Below, one piece after another: positions 24,470-34,400 of a stretch of 64,000 nucleotides of DNA. Source of the DNA: Raoultibacter massiliensis (lineage in GTDB: Bacteria; Actinomycetota; Coriobacteriia; Coriobacteriales; Eggerthellaceae); the NCBI RefSeq assembly GCF_900199545.1, contig NZ_LT962670.1:100100-164099 (forward strand). Direction: 5' to 3'. How positions within the stretch are numbered: the stretch's first letter is position 1; the number at the start of each line of letters is the position of its first letter. The notes under the pieces were generated by a model. That model was not told the DNA's origin, did no database searches, and saw nothing but the letters and a program-made list of their open reading frames with translations. Made by a program: the position numbers and the translations under genes.

Positions 24470-26703
24470 TGAACGAGTTATCGCATGAAGCACCGCACAG
24501 GATGGAGCCAGGCGAGGGAGGATCCATCAGCAGCCTGTATGTAAGCCGCATGAAAATCGTGAGCTTCGGCTCGTTCTCGAATCGCGTGATCGGTCCGTTT
24601 ACGCCCCACCTCAACGTAGTCCATGGGAAAAACGAGGCGGGCAAGACCACGCTGAACGCGTTTTTCGGGGGAGTCCTGTTCGGTTGGGAAGACGCGCGCG
24701 GGGCGAGGAACACTTACAAACCCAGCAATGCAGAGAGGGCGGGGTCGATCTTTTTCGCCGACGAGGAAACCGACGAAGAGATCGAGCTTGTGCGTGTGAA
24801 GAACGCCGAGGGTTTGCAGGGCCCCGAGTATCTGCTCGACGATATCGACAAGGAAACGTTCCAGACCATGTTCGCGCTGACAAGCGACGAGCTGCGCAGC
24901 CTGCGAAACACGACGGACGTGACCGCGAAGCTGCTCACGGCTGGCTCGGGCACGGGCGCTTCCCCGGCGCAGGCGCTCGGTGAGATCCAGCGGCGCATCG
25001 CGGAGTATACCTCGCGCGCTTCGGGGATCGATCATTCCATTACGCAGCTGTCTGCCGAACTCGACGATCTGCGCGCGAAGATAGCCCGGGCCGGAGATGA
25101 GTCCGAACGATTCAAGCACCAGGATAAGGAATTCCACGAGCTTGCCCCGCAGCGCGAGGCGCTCATCGCGTCGCTTCAAAAGCTCAACGCCGAGATAGAG
25201 GCGCTTTCGGCGGGCAAGGCGAGCCTCGAGAAGCTCGATGAGGAGCTTGCGCACAGCCTTGACAAGCGCAAGGAGCTGCTCGAAGAGGAACGAGAGCTCG
25301 TTGCCGACCATCGTCGCCACGAGCAGGCCATCGACCCCGGGCTTACGTCGATAGCTCCCGCAGAAGAGCACTCGCTGCGCGATCGCATCGATATGCTTTC
25401 CGAAGAACGCAGCAAATGCCAGCACAGCGTCGATCTTGCGAAGGAAAACTACACCGATTCGAAATCGAACTACGAGGCGCTTCTCGAGGCGCCCGATCTT
25501 CAGGAGCTCGAGAACCGGGCTCGCAGGCAGCGCCATGTTCAGATCGCCCTGTCAGTCGCCCTTCCCGTGCTGTTCGTGATAGCAGGCGTGCCCGTATTCA
25601 TGCACGGGCGGGAAATCACGAGCCTTTCGTTCACTGCGCTCGGAATCATCTTGGTCGTGTTCGCTCTTTTCCTAGCGGGCGCCGCACTTGTCATGCTGTT
25701 CAGGCCTTCGAAAACCGAAGAGGCGCTCACGCAGCGCAAGCAGGATGCGCAGTGGATCATGCTGCAGGATAAAAAGAAGCTCGAAACCTGCGAAGAGGGC
25801 CTTGCCGCCCAGATGATCCAGACCACGACCTTCCTCGAGCGCTCGGGGCTCGGCGCCGCGCAGGGTTCGCTTCGCCGCGCACGCTCCCTGCTCGACGAAG
25901 CGAGGGACGCCCGCGCTGCTTCGGGGCTGTTCGTGCAGAAGCAGCAGGCGCTCGTTGCGCAGCTCTCATCCATCGAGGATCGCTTGGCCGACATCCAGAG
26001 CCAGAAGGGCAGCTTGTACAGACGCCTCGGCCTCGCCGTCGACACGCCGCTCTCCGATATTGCGACGCTTATCGAGCAGAAATCCCACCAGCGCTCGGGC
26101 CTTATCGAGACGAGCGAGAACGTTAACCGGCGCTACGGCGAGCTCAAGCAAGAGCTCGCCCATGCGAAGCACCTGCGGAACTTCGACGCGCTCAAGCTCG
26201 AATACCAGCAAGTGAATACGCAGCTTGCAGAAAGCGAGCAGGATCTCGCGCGGCTTCTGCTTGCCAAGCACATGCTCGAATCGGCCATCACCGCATGGGA
26301 AAGCAAGAGCCAGCCCGAGGTGTACCGGCAGGCAAGCCGCCTTCTCTCGATGATGACGGCGGGCGCGTGGGTGCAGGTTCGCATGAGCGAGGAAGGGAAG
26401 CTCCAGGTGATAGATCGGGTGAAAACGGTTCGCGAGCCCATCCACTTGTCGCTTGGAACCTGCCAGCAGCTGTACTTGAGCCTGCGCATAGCGCTGCTCA
26501 TGACGGCGGAAAACGTGGGGCGCGCCATCCCCATCATGGCCGATGACATCTTGGTCAATTTCGACGAAGAGCGCCGGCGCGGCGCGGTTGGCGCATTGAA
26601 GGAGCTGTCGGCCCGCCGGCAGGTGATTCTCTTCACGTGCCACGAGGAAATTGTAAGGCTCATGCAGGATGCCGATTCGCAGCTCAACTTGGTCGAACTG
26701 TAA
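24469..26703 (+). CDS. YhaN-like coiled-coil AAA ATPase with central membrane hairpin
   Basis: SMC/Rad50-like ATPase of 744 residues. Walker A is GKNEAGKTT near residue 54. Long coiled-coil-prone arms follow, and near the middle (about residues 360-415) are two hydrophobic segments, IALSVALPVLFVIAGVPV and LGIILVVFALFLAGAALVML, which look like a membrane hairpin where a hook would be. The C-terminus has the ABC-like signature LSLGTCQQLYLSLR and Walker B IPIMADDILVNFD. This layout matches Bacillus YhaN, the partner of YhaO. The complex may act on DNA ends at the membrane. The next gene, purA, has its own leader. Confidence 0.87.
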   Translation: MNELSHEAPHRMEPGEGGSISSLYVSRMKIVSFGSFSNRVIGPFTPHLNVVHGKNEAGKTTLNAFFGGVLFGWEDARGARNTYKPSNAERAGSIFFADEETDEEIELVRVKNAEGLQGPEYLLDDIDKETFQTMFALTSDELRSLRNTTDVTAKLLTAGSGTGASPAQALGEIQRRIAEYTSRASGIDHSITQLSAELDDLRAKIARAGDESERFKHQDKEFHELAPQREALIASLQKLNAEIEALSAGKASLEKLDEELAHSLDKRKELLEEERELVADHRRHEQAIDPGLTSIAPAEEHSLRDRIDMLSEERSKCQHSVDLAKENYTDSKSNYEALLEAPDLQELENRARRQRHVQIALSVALPVLFVIAGVPVFMHGREITSLSFTALGIILVVFALFLAGAALVMLFRPSKTEEALTQRKQDAQWIMLQDKKKLETCEEGLAAQMIQTTTFLERSGLGAAQGSLRRARSLLDEARDARAASGLFVQKQQALVAQLSSIEDRLADIQSQKGSLYRRLGLAVDTPLSDIATLIEQKSHQRSGLIETSENVNRRYGELKQELAHAKHLRNFDALKLEYQQVNTQLAESEQDLARLLLAKHMLESAITAWESKSQPEVYRQASRLLSMMTAGAWVQVRMSEEGKLQVIDRVKTVREPIHLSLGTCQQLYLSLRIALLMTAENVGRAIPIMADDILVNFDEERRRGAVGALKELSARRQVILFTCHEEIVRLMQDADSQLNLVEL

Positions 26704-26709
26704 TATAAT
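26704..26709 (+). promoter_or_regulatory. Consensus -10 element of purA
   Basis: A perfect TATAAT directly follows the stop codon of the YhaN-like gene. No good -35 lies at 17 bases. The leader that follows contains a short GCGGGC/GCCCGC hairpin at 26729-26744 before the purA ribosome site. Confidence 0.4.
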
Positions 26710-26722
26710 CGGAATTTGCTGA

Positions 26723-28126
<1,404 letters not shown>

Positions 28127-28132
28127 TCGAAT

Positions 28133-28148
28133 TGTTTCACGTGAAACA
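28133..28148. promoter_or_regulatory. parS centromere-like site (perfect palindrome)
   Basis: TGTTTCACGTGAAACA is a perfect 16-bp palindrome identical to the consensus chromosomal parS bound by ParB. It lies in the 56-base gap between purA and purD. Chromosomal parS sites cluster around oriC. I noticed no second exact copy in this window. Confidence 0.85.
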
Positions 28149-28182
28149 TTTGTTCGTGTAAAGCAGTAGGAAAGGATTTGCA

Positions 28183-29475
28183 GTGAACATCTTGGTTTTG
28201 GGAGGCGGCGGGCGCGAACACGCGATTGCCTGGGCGCTTGCTCAATCACCGAACTGCGACGATCTGTTCGTCGCTCCCGGCAACGGGGGTACGGCGCAGA
28301 TTGCCGAGAACATAGCCACGCTCGACGTCGATTCGGGTGCAGCCGTACTCGGGTTCTCGCGCGATCACGATATCGATATGGTGGTGATCGGCCCCGAAGC
28401 CCCGCTCGTCGCGGGCGTTGCCGATGTGCTGCGTGAGGCGGGCATCGCCGTGTTCGGCCCCGATGCGCAGGGCGCGCGCCTGGAGGGCAGCAAGACCTAC
28501 AGCAAGCAGTTCATGGAAGACAACGGCATCCCGACTGCGCGCTATGCGAGCTTCACCGAACTTGATCCCGCTCTTGCCTACATCCGCGAACTGGGTGCCC
28601 CCATCGTCGTGAAGGCAGACGGGCTGGCTGCGGGCAAAGGCGTTTTCGTTGCCGAAACCGAAGAGGTTGCCGAAGATGCGGTGCGCAGCTGCTTCGATGG
28701 CGCGTTCGGCGATGCGGGCTCCACGGTGCTCATCGAGGAGTGCCTGACCGGCCCCGAGTGCTCGCTGCTCGCGTTCGTTACGAACGGGCATGCCTTCTGC
28801 ATGACCACCGCGCAGGATCACAAGCGTGCGTTCGACGGCGATCGCGGTCCGAACACCGGCGGTATGGGCGTGTATTCGCCGGTGCCGATCGTCACCGATG
28901 AAGAGCTCGCCGAAATGCGGCGCATCATGGAGGTTGCCGCCGCAGCGACGGCGAAAGAGCCGTTCGAACATGACTATCGCGGCGTTCTGTACGGTGGGTT
29001 CATGCTGACCCCCGAAGGGCCGAAGGTCCTTGAATTCAACGCGCGTTTCGGCGATCCCGAAACGCAGGTTGTGCTGCCCCGCCTTGAAAGCGATCTGGTC
29101 GAGGTCATGTACGCGGTTGCCCAGGGGCGCTTCGAGGATATCGATCTTCGCTGGTCGGATACCTGGGCGGTCTGCGTTGTGCTTGCAAGCGAAGGGTACC
29201 CGGGCGCATACGAAAAAGGCAAGGTCATCCTGGGCATCGACGAGGCGGAAGACCTCAAGGGCGTGACGGTGTTCCACGCGGGCACCGCGCTCAACAGCGA
29301 TGGCGAGCTTATCACCGCCGGTGGCCGCGTGCTCAACGTGGTTGCGCTCGGCGAAAGCTTCGACGATGCGCGCGAAGCTGCTTACGATGCGGTCGATCTC
29401 ATCAACTTCGAGGGCAAGCAGTACCGAACCGACATCGGCAAGCGCGCGGCATCCGGGCGCGGAGCTTGGGAGTAA
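28183..29475 (+). CDS. purD: Phosphoribosylamine--glycine ligase
   Basis: ATP-grasp enzyme that joins phosphoribosylamine and glycine, the second step of purine synthesis. It begins NILVLGGGGREHAIAWAL from a GTG codon with AGGAAAGGA upstream. The ATP-grasp core contains PIVVKADGLAAGKGV near residue 145 and GPNTGGMGVYSP near residue 223, with the metal-binding EFNARFGDPETQ near 285. At 430 residues it is full length. Other pur genes are not adjacent, only purA on the other side of parS. Confidence 0.97.
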   Translation: MNILVLGGGGREHAIAWALAQSPNCDDLFVAPGNGGTAQIAENIATLDVDSGAAVLGFSRDHDIDMVVIGPEAPLVAGVADVLREAGIAVFGPDAQGARLEGSKTYSKQFMEDNGIPTARYASFTELDPALAYIRELGAPIVVKADGLAAGKGVFVAETEEVAEDAVRSCFDGAFGDAGSTVLIEECLTGPECSLLAFVTNGHAFCMTTAQDHKRAFDGDRGPNTGGMGVYSPVPIVTDEELAEMRRIMEVAAAATAKEPFEHDYRGVLYGGFMLTPEGPKVLEFNARFGDPETQVVLPRLESDLVEVMYAVAQGRFEDIDLRWSDTWAVCVVLASEGYPGAYEKGKVILGIDEAEDLKGVTVFHAGTALNSDGELITAGGRVLNVVALGESFDDAREAAYDAVDLINFEGKQYRTDIGKRAASGRGAWE

Positions 29476-29480
29476 CCCGT

Positions 29481-30788
29481 ATGCTTTCCGAACGAATGCT
29501 TTCCACCGTTGTTCGTCAATGCACGAAGAGCTACCTTAAGCTCGAGCCGACCAATGATGCGTACGTTCCCGCGCCTGCGCCGGGCCAGCCCTATATGCTC
29601 TACATGCACGTGCCGTTCTGCGAGAGGCTCTGCCCGTACTGCTCGTTCAACCGTTTTCCCTTTGACGAAGGGCGCGCGGTTCCGTATTTCGAGAACATGC
29701 GCAAAGAGATGCTCATGCTCAAGGATCTCGGGTACGATTTCGAAAGCCTGTACGTGGGCGGCGGTACCCCGACCATCATGATCGACGAGCTGTGCGATAC
29801 GATCGATCTGGCGAAAGAAACGTTTTCCATCAAAGAGGTTTCGAGCGAAACCAACCCGAATCACCTCATTCCGTCGTATCTCGATAAGCTGCAGGGTCGC
29901 GTGCAGCGGCTCTCCGTAGGGGTGCAAAGCTTCGATGACGGCCTGCTGAAGCAGATGGATCGCTACGACAAATACGGCTGCGGTGAAGAAATTCTCGAGC
30001 GCGTGCGCGAGGCGAGCCCGTATTTCACCTCGTTGAACGTGGATATGATATTCAACTTCCCCGCGCAGACCGAGGCGATCCTGCGCGCCGATCTCGAGCG
30101 CGTGATAGAAAGCGGCACGAGTCAGACGACGTTCTATCCGCTCATGGCGTCGCCGTCGGTTGCCCGTTCGCTCAAAGCAACGGTCGGCAAGGTGGATTAC
30201 ACGCGCGAGCGGAAGTTCTACGAGATCATTTCCGAAACGCTTGCCGGGGGGTCCAACCCACTCTTCAAGCATGGGAGCGCTTGGACGTTCAACAAGGCCG
30301 AACTCGATGAGTCGGGCGAAGACGTCATGATCGACGAATACGTGGTGGATTACGAAGAGTATCCCGCCATCGGCAGCGGCGGCATCACCTACCTGGGCGA
30401 ATCGTTGTACGTGAACACGTTCTCGGTGCAGGAATACAACAAGGCGATCGAGGCGGGGCGCATGTCGCTTATGGGTAAGACCACGTTCTCGAAACATGAT
30501 CGCATGCGTTACCGCTTCATGATGCAGTTGTTCGGTCTGCGCCTCGACAAGAAGCAGTTCGAGAAGGATTTCGGATGTACGATCGAGCGAGGCTTGCCTG
30601 TTGAGATGACGTTCATGAAAGCGTGCGGAGCCTTTGCGACCGACGATGAGAACGAGCTGACGCTTACGGCGAAGGGGCGCTATCTCATGGTGGTCATGAT
30701 GCGCCAATTCTTCATCGGAGTGAATAACCTGCGCGATCAAGCCCGCGCGGCGTTGACGGGAGAGGAGCGCGAGCTCATCTTCGGCTGA
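29481..30788 (+). CDS. HemN/HemW-family radical SAM protein
   Basis: Radical SAM enzyme of 435 residues related to anaerobic coproporphyrinogen oxidases and HemW/HutW proteins. CERLCPYC (C47, C51, C54) binds the 4Fe-4S cluster; GGGTPT near residue 92 and the VGVQSFDD region belong to the SAM-binding barrel. A C-terminal HemN-like domain is present. ATG 29481 is chosen because GGGAG is eight bases upstream; it starts five bases after the purD stop. It could be a heme chaperone (HemW) or a heme-degrading or porphyrin-oxidising enzyme. No heme genes are adjacent, so function is unresolved. Confidence 0.8.
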   Translation: MLSERMLSTVVRQCTKSYLKLEPTNDAYVPAPAPGQPYMLYMHVPFCERLCPYCSFNRFPFDEGRAVPYFENMRKEMLMLKDLGYDFESLYVGGGTPTIMIDELCDTIDLAKETFSIKEVSSETNPNHLIPSYLDKLQGRVQRLSVGVQSFDDGLLKQMDRYDKYGCGEEILERVREASPYFTSLNVDMIFNFPAQTEAILRADLERVIESGTSQTTFYPLMASPSVARSLKATVGKVDYTRERKFYEIISETLAGGSNPLFKHGSAWTFNKAELDESGEDVMIDEYVVDYEEYPAIGSGGITYLGESLYVNTFSVQEYNKAIEAGRMSLMGKTTFSKHDRMRYRFMMQLFGLRLDKKQFEKDFGCTIERGLPVEMTFMKACGAFATDDENELTLTAKGRYLMVVMMRQFFIGVNNLRDQARAALTGEERELIFG

Positions 30789-30875
30789 CGCGCGAATCTG
30801 CGGTCGCCGCTTCGGATGCAGGCGAGCGAGTCGCGCGTGACGGCTACTTGCCAGCCGAATGACAAATGCTTGACA

Positions 30876-30900
30876 AAAGGGCCTCTTGCAGGCTCTTTTT
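30876..30900 (+). terminator. Rho-independent terminator after radical SAM gene
   Basis: A 9-bp stem with one G-T pair (30876-30884 with 30890-30898) closes a CTTGC loop and runs into TTTTT, about 90 bases after the stop. This is the classical layout. Confidence 0.75.
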
Positions 30901-30993
30901 CATCTGCGGCCGTATACTCTATATTCCATGTGCTCGACAATGCACATGCTGCGCGTGAGAAACGAACCGACCGAACGGGAGGCGAAAGGTCGT

Positions 30994-31353
30994 ATGTTGA
31001 ACGAAACGCAAATCGACGAGTTGATTGCCCACGGCATCGACTATCGCGGCGGCGTCGACCGCTTCGGGGGCAATTCCGCCATGTTCGAGAAGTTCATCTT
31101 TCGCTACCTTGACGACGAGCATTACTCCCTGCTTGTCGCAGCGGTTGAAGCAGGCGATGCGGAGGAAGGGTTTCGCGTGGCCCATACGCTCAAGGGCGTG
31201 GTGGGCAACCTTTCGTTCTCGTCGTACTTCGCCGTGCTCGATCCGGTGACCGAATCCCTCCGATCAGGCGATTTGGAGTCTGCTCGCCGTTTGATGCCCA
31301 ATGTCGAAAAAGCCCATATGGAAACGATAGCTATTTTGGAGCAGTTGAGCTAA
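30994..31353 (+). CDS. Hpt-domain phosphotransfer protein
   Basis: Single histidine-phosphotransfer domain of 119 residues. The motif VAHTLKGVVGNL places the phosphorylated His at residue 64. Such proteins carry phosphate between receiver domains in a relay. ATG 30994 follows GGGAGGCGAAAGG; upstream in-frame codons lack such a site. A TATACT at 30913-30918 may be its -10. It sits immediately before the type IV pilus genes, about 15 kb from the kinase cassette at 45.6-51.0 kb, so a role in pilus signalling is plausible but not shown. Confidence 0.85.
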   Translation: MLNETQIDELIAHGIDYRGGVDRFGGNSAMFEKFIFRYLDDEHYSLLVAAVEAGDAEEGFRVAHTLKGVVGNLSFSSYFAVLDPVTESLRSGDLESARRLMPNVEKAHMETIAILEQLS

Positions 31354-31416
31354 ACTAGCGTCTTCTTAATTCCACGTTGTATACTAATCGTTTACGGAAG
31401 CGATCAAGTATGCAGG

Positions 31417-31430
31417 GAGCGAATTCGCTC
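31417..31430. promoter_or_regulatory. 14-bp palindrome in leader of giant pilin gene
   Basis: GAGCGAATTCGCTC is a perfect palindrome 29 bases before the ATG of the giant pilin gene and downstream of a TATACT at 31380-31385. It could be an operator or a small mRNA hairpin. Confidence 0.35.
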
Positions 31431-31458
31431 TTGTGGAGATGGAGACGATTGCTGGTTT

Positions 31459-34400
31459 ATGCTTGGCCAGGATAGGAATAATCGGGGTTTTACCCTAGCT
31501 GAACTGCTGCTGTCGATTGCAATAGTCTTGATTCTTGCGGCCCTGGTCGCCCCCTCCATCGCCAATATCCAACGCACCGCGCGCATAGCGCAGCTCGATT
31601 CCGCCGCAAGCGACATCGCCGTAGCCGCCCAGCAGCAGATGACTTCGATGAAGGTGTCGGGCACGTGGCTCGCCCTGTTCGACGACGGCGGCGTGCTGGC
31701 GGGAAGCCCCGCGGCCACGGGGGTGCCCTCCGCTGTGACCGACAGCCATCCCGTAAGCAACGATTTGTGCTACATGACCGCCGATCAGGCGCGCAGCAGC
31801 GGTGTTCTTCCCGCCGACTCGATCGATTCCGAGGTGCGCAACGGCGATTTCATCATCGAGTACAGCGTTTCGACGGCAACGGTGTTCGGCGTTTTCTACA
31901 CGGATGGCAAGACGGGCTTCTTTCAAGATCAGCCGATCCTCGGCGCAGCGACTCCTGCCCAGACCTACTACATCGATGGCGGCGATTCTGCGGTAAAGCG
32001 AATGCAGAGCGCGCGCCTGCAAGCCGATCCGCTCATCGGCTACTACGGCGGGACGCCCGCGGGGGCAACCAACGCGGTAGCGCTTGCCAATCCGACCATC
32101 TGGGTTGATGAGGAAAGCGGTCTGCTGTGCATCCAGGATACGAACCTTTCGAAGCATGGCGAATGGTTGACCAGTCTCGAAGTTCTCATCGAGAACCAAA
32201 AGACGGGCTCGACGGCAACCATCGCTTTTGCCGGGCTGCAAGGCGGCAAATATGTAGGAACGTATCAGGGAGGAGCTAAAAGCGATAGCCTTCTTACCTA
32301 CCAGAACAGCGGTGATACGAAGCTCTACTCGGTAGGCTACCGTTCGCCTCTCGACGATCCGTCCTTGCCCGCCGACGTGTACACGTTCGACCTCGAGATG
32401 CTCAAAGCAACCGGCGATAAAAGCCTGAATGCCCTTGCGGAAGGATTCTCCTACGGGGATACGGTCAAAGTTACGGCAACCGTCAAGACCGGCCAGGTGG
32501 CTTACACGCCAACCTCTTCGACCGCCTACATCGAATGGCCCGAGCCCGTTTCGATGTTGCGCGTTGTGGTAACCGATCCCTCGAACGGGGAGAACGCTAC
32601 GAACGGCGAGCGCATAACCGGCACGTATCGAGGACCCGAGATCAGGCAGATTCCCAAAAGCGGGGATGACCAGGTAACCGGATTCGACGATCTGAAATCG
32701 TACGCTGAAAAGCACACCATCAAAAATACGAGCAGCACGCTTACCGGGGAAAACGAAGAAGCGGCTTACCAGCGGTACAAAGGCGGGCAGATAAGCTTTG
32801 CAGATGCGCTTGCGAATCTCGTCGATATCGAAGCGGCGGTGGGGGGATATGCACCCGCTGACGAGGCGGGCGAATACCGATATCAGATTTACGAGCTGTG
32901 GCTCGGCGTCGGCTCGGATGCTGCAACGAGCAAGAAACAGCGAATCGGATACATGGTTGACAACGAATGGAAGTGGGTTGCGGCCGGCGAGACGCTGTCT
33001 TCGTGCATAAGCGGCCTGAGCGCCGGTGCCGATACGGCGGGAACCACAACGCTTTCGATCGATCCGGTATCTTTCAGCGAGAAGCTGGGGGAACTCGGAC
33101 TTGAAAACGAAGTGATTACGATCTACATCCGCACCGCGCCGAGCATCGACGATGTGCGCAAGTACATTACGGGGCAGTCCGATCCTTACGGGCACGACGA
33201 GAGCTCGCTCGGACAGATACCGAAGATAGACGGGGAGCTCACGGGCAACTTGACGATGGGATCGCGCGGAACGGAAGCCGCCGCGCAGAAGGAATTCCGC
33301 CGACTCTTCGAAAACGAGTTCGGATGTTCGTCGTCTGACTGCTCGTGGGCGTTAACGAAGAAGTCGGATTCGGGGCAGTTCGGAAAAAACGGGAGCAATT
33401 TTCCGGGCAACGCGAAGGACATACGCATCTACTATGCAGTAACGCCGGCATTCGCATTCAATGCAACGCTCAATGCCGCCGACAACGAAGTGACGAATGC
33501 GGCATTGTGGTACTACTCTGCGAAAGAGAAGACCGTCTACTCGCAGGCGATGGTGTATCCCTCGCGCAGCGGGAACCCGTATTACATGGCTTCGACGAGA
33601 AGCAGCGGTCAGATAAACGCCGATTTCGAACTGATGACCACAAGGGACTATCTGTTCTACCGCGTCTTGAAATTCTACGGGAAAACCTCGCTTGACGGCA
33701 AAACCATTGCGCTCGATATGGATCTCCAGTACGTGCCGTTCTCGTTCCAGAACGACGCGCGCGTTGCCACGCTTCCTTACGGCAACGCGATCAACGACGA
33801 AGCAGGCAAGCTCGCGAAGGTTTTTTCGCAATGGGTCACCAACGATACGAACCCGAAAGGCCGAGATCCCCTTGTTCTCGAGGCCGATGCGCTTCTTGGA
33901 AGCTATCACGAAAGCCTTGATTACATGGGAGCGTCTTTGTACGCCGAATACGTCGATGCCGGCATCGGCATGATGTATTTGGAATTTGGCGAAAACGAAA
34001 CGACGGGCGAGCAGGTAACGGGCTATTCGGGCTATTTGACCCCCGGGCAGGGAAAGGTCGAGAACCTGCTTACCAACGATTCGAGCATAACGAGTTGGGG
34101 ATACTATGCGCTGGTTCCCTCGGCATTGGACACGGGCCGGGCGCCCAAAGTTTCGGGCAACGACATGATAATCTCCGCCGATTCGAAGACGGTGGTTATC
34201 AAAGGCGTTTCCTACCGGGCGTACCAGGTGCGGCCGCGGGGAAATGCAGCTAAGGCCCGCAATCTTTCGGGAACGCTGACGCTTCCCGCTCTCGGCGATC
34301 AGACGTATGCGTATACGATCAACAGCAACTTCGCCTGCGCAGTCGAAATAGACGGGAACAAGGCGCAGAACTGGGGCAAGTCGGAAGGGAACTCCTGGCA

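Noticed and set aside
24469..26703. Classical SbcC call for the coiled-coil ATPase
   Set aside because: At 744 residues it is shorter than SbcC, lacks the zinc-hook CxxC and has a membrane hairpin, so YhaN-like fits better.
30870..30918. TTGACA at 30870 as -35 of the Hpt gene
   Set aside because: It is 37 bases from TATACT at 30913 and overlaps the terminator hairpin, so the spacing is wrong.
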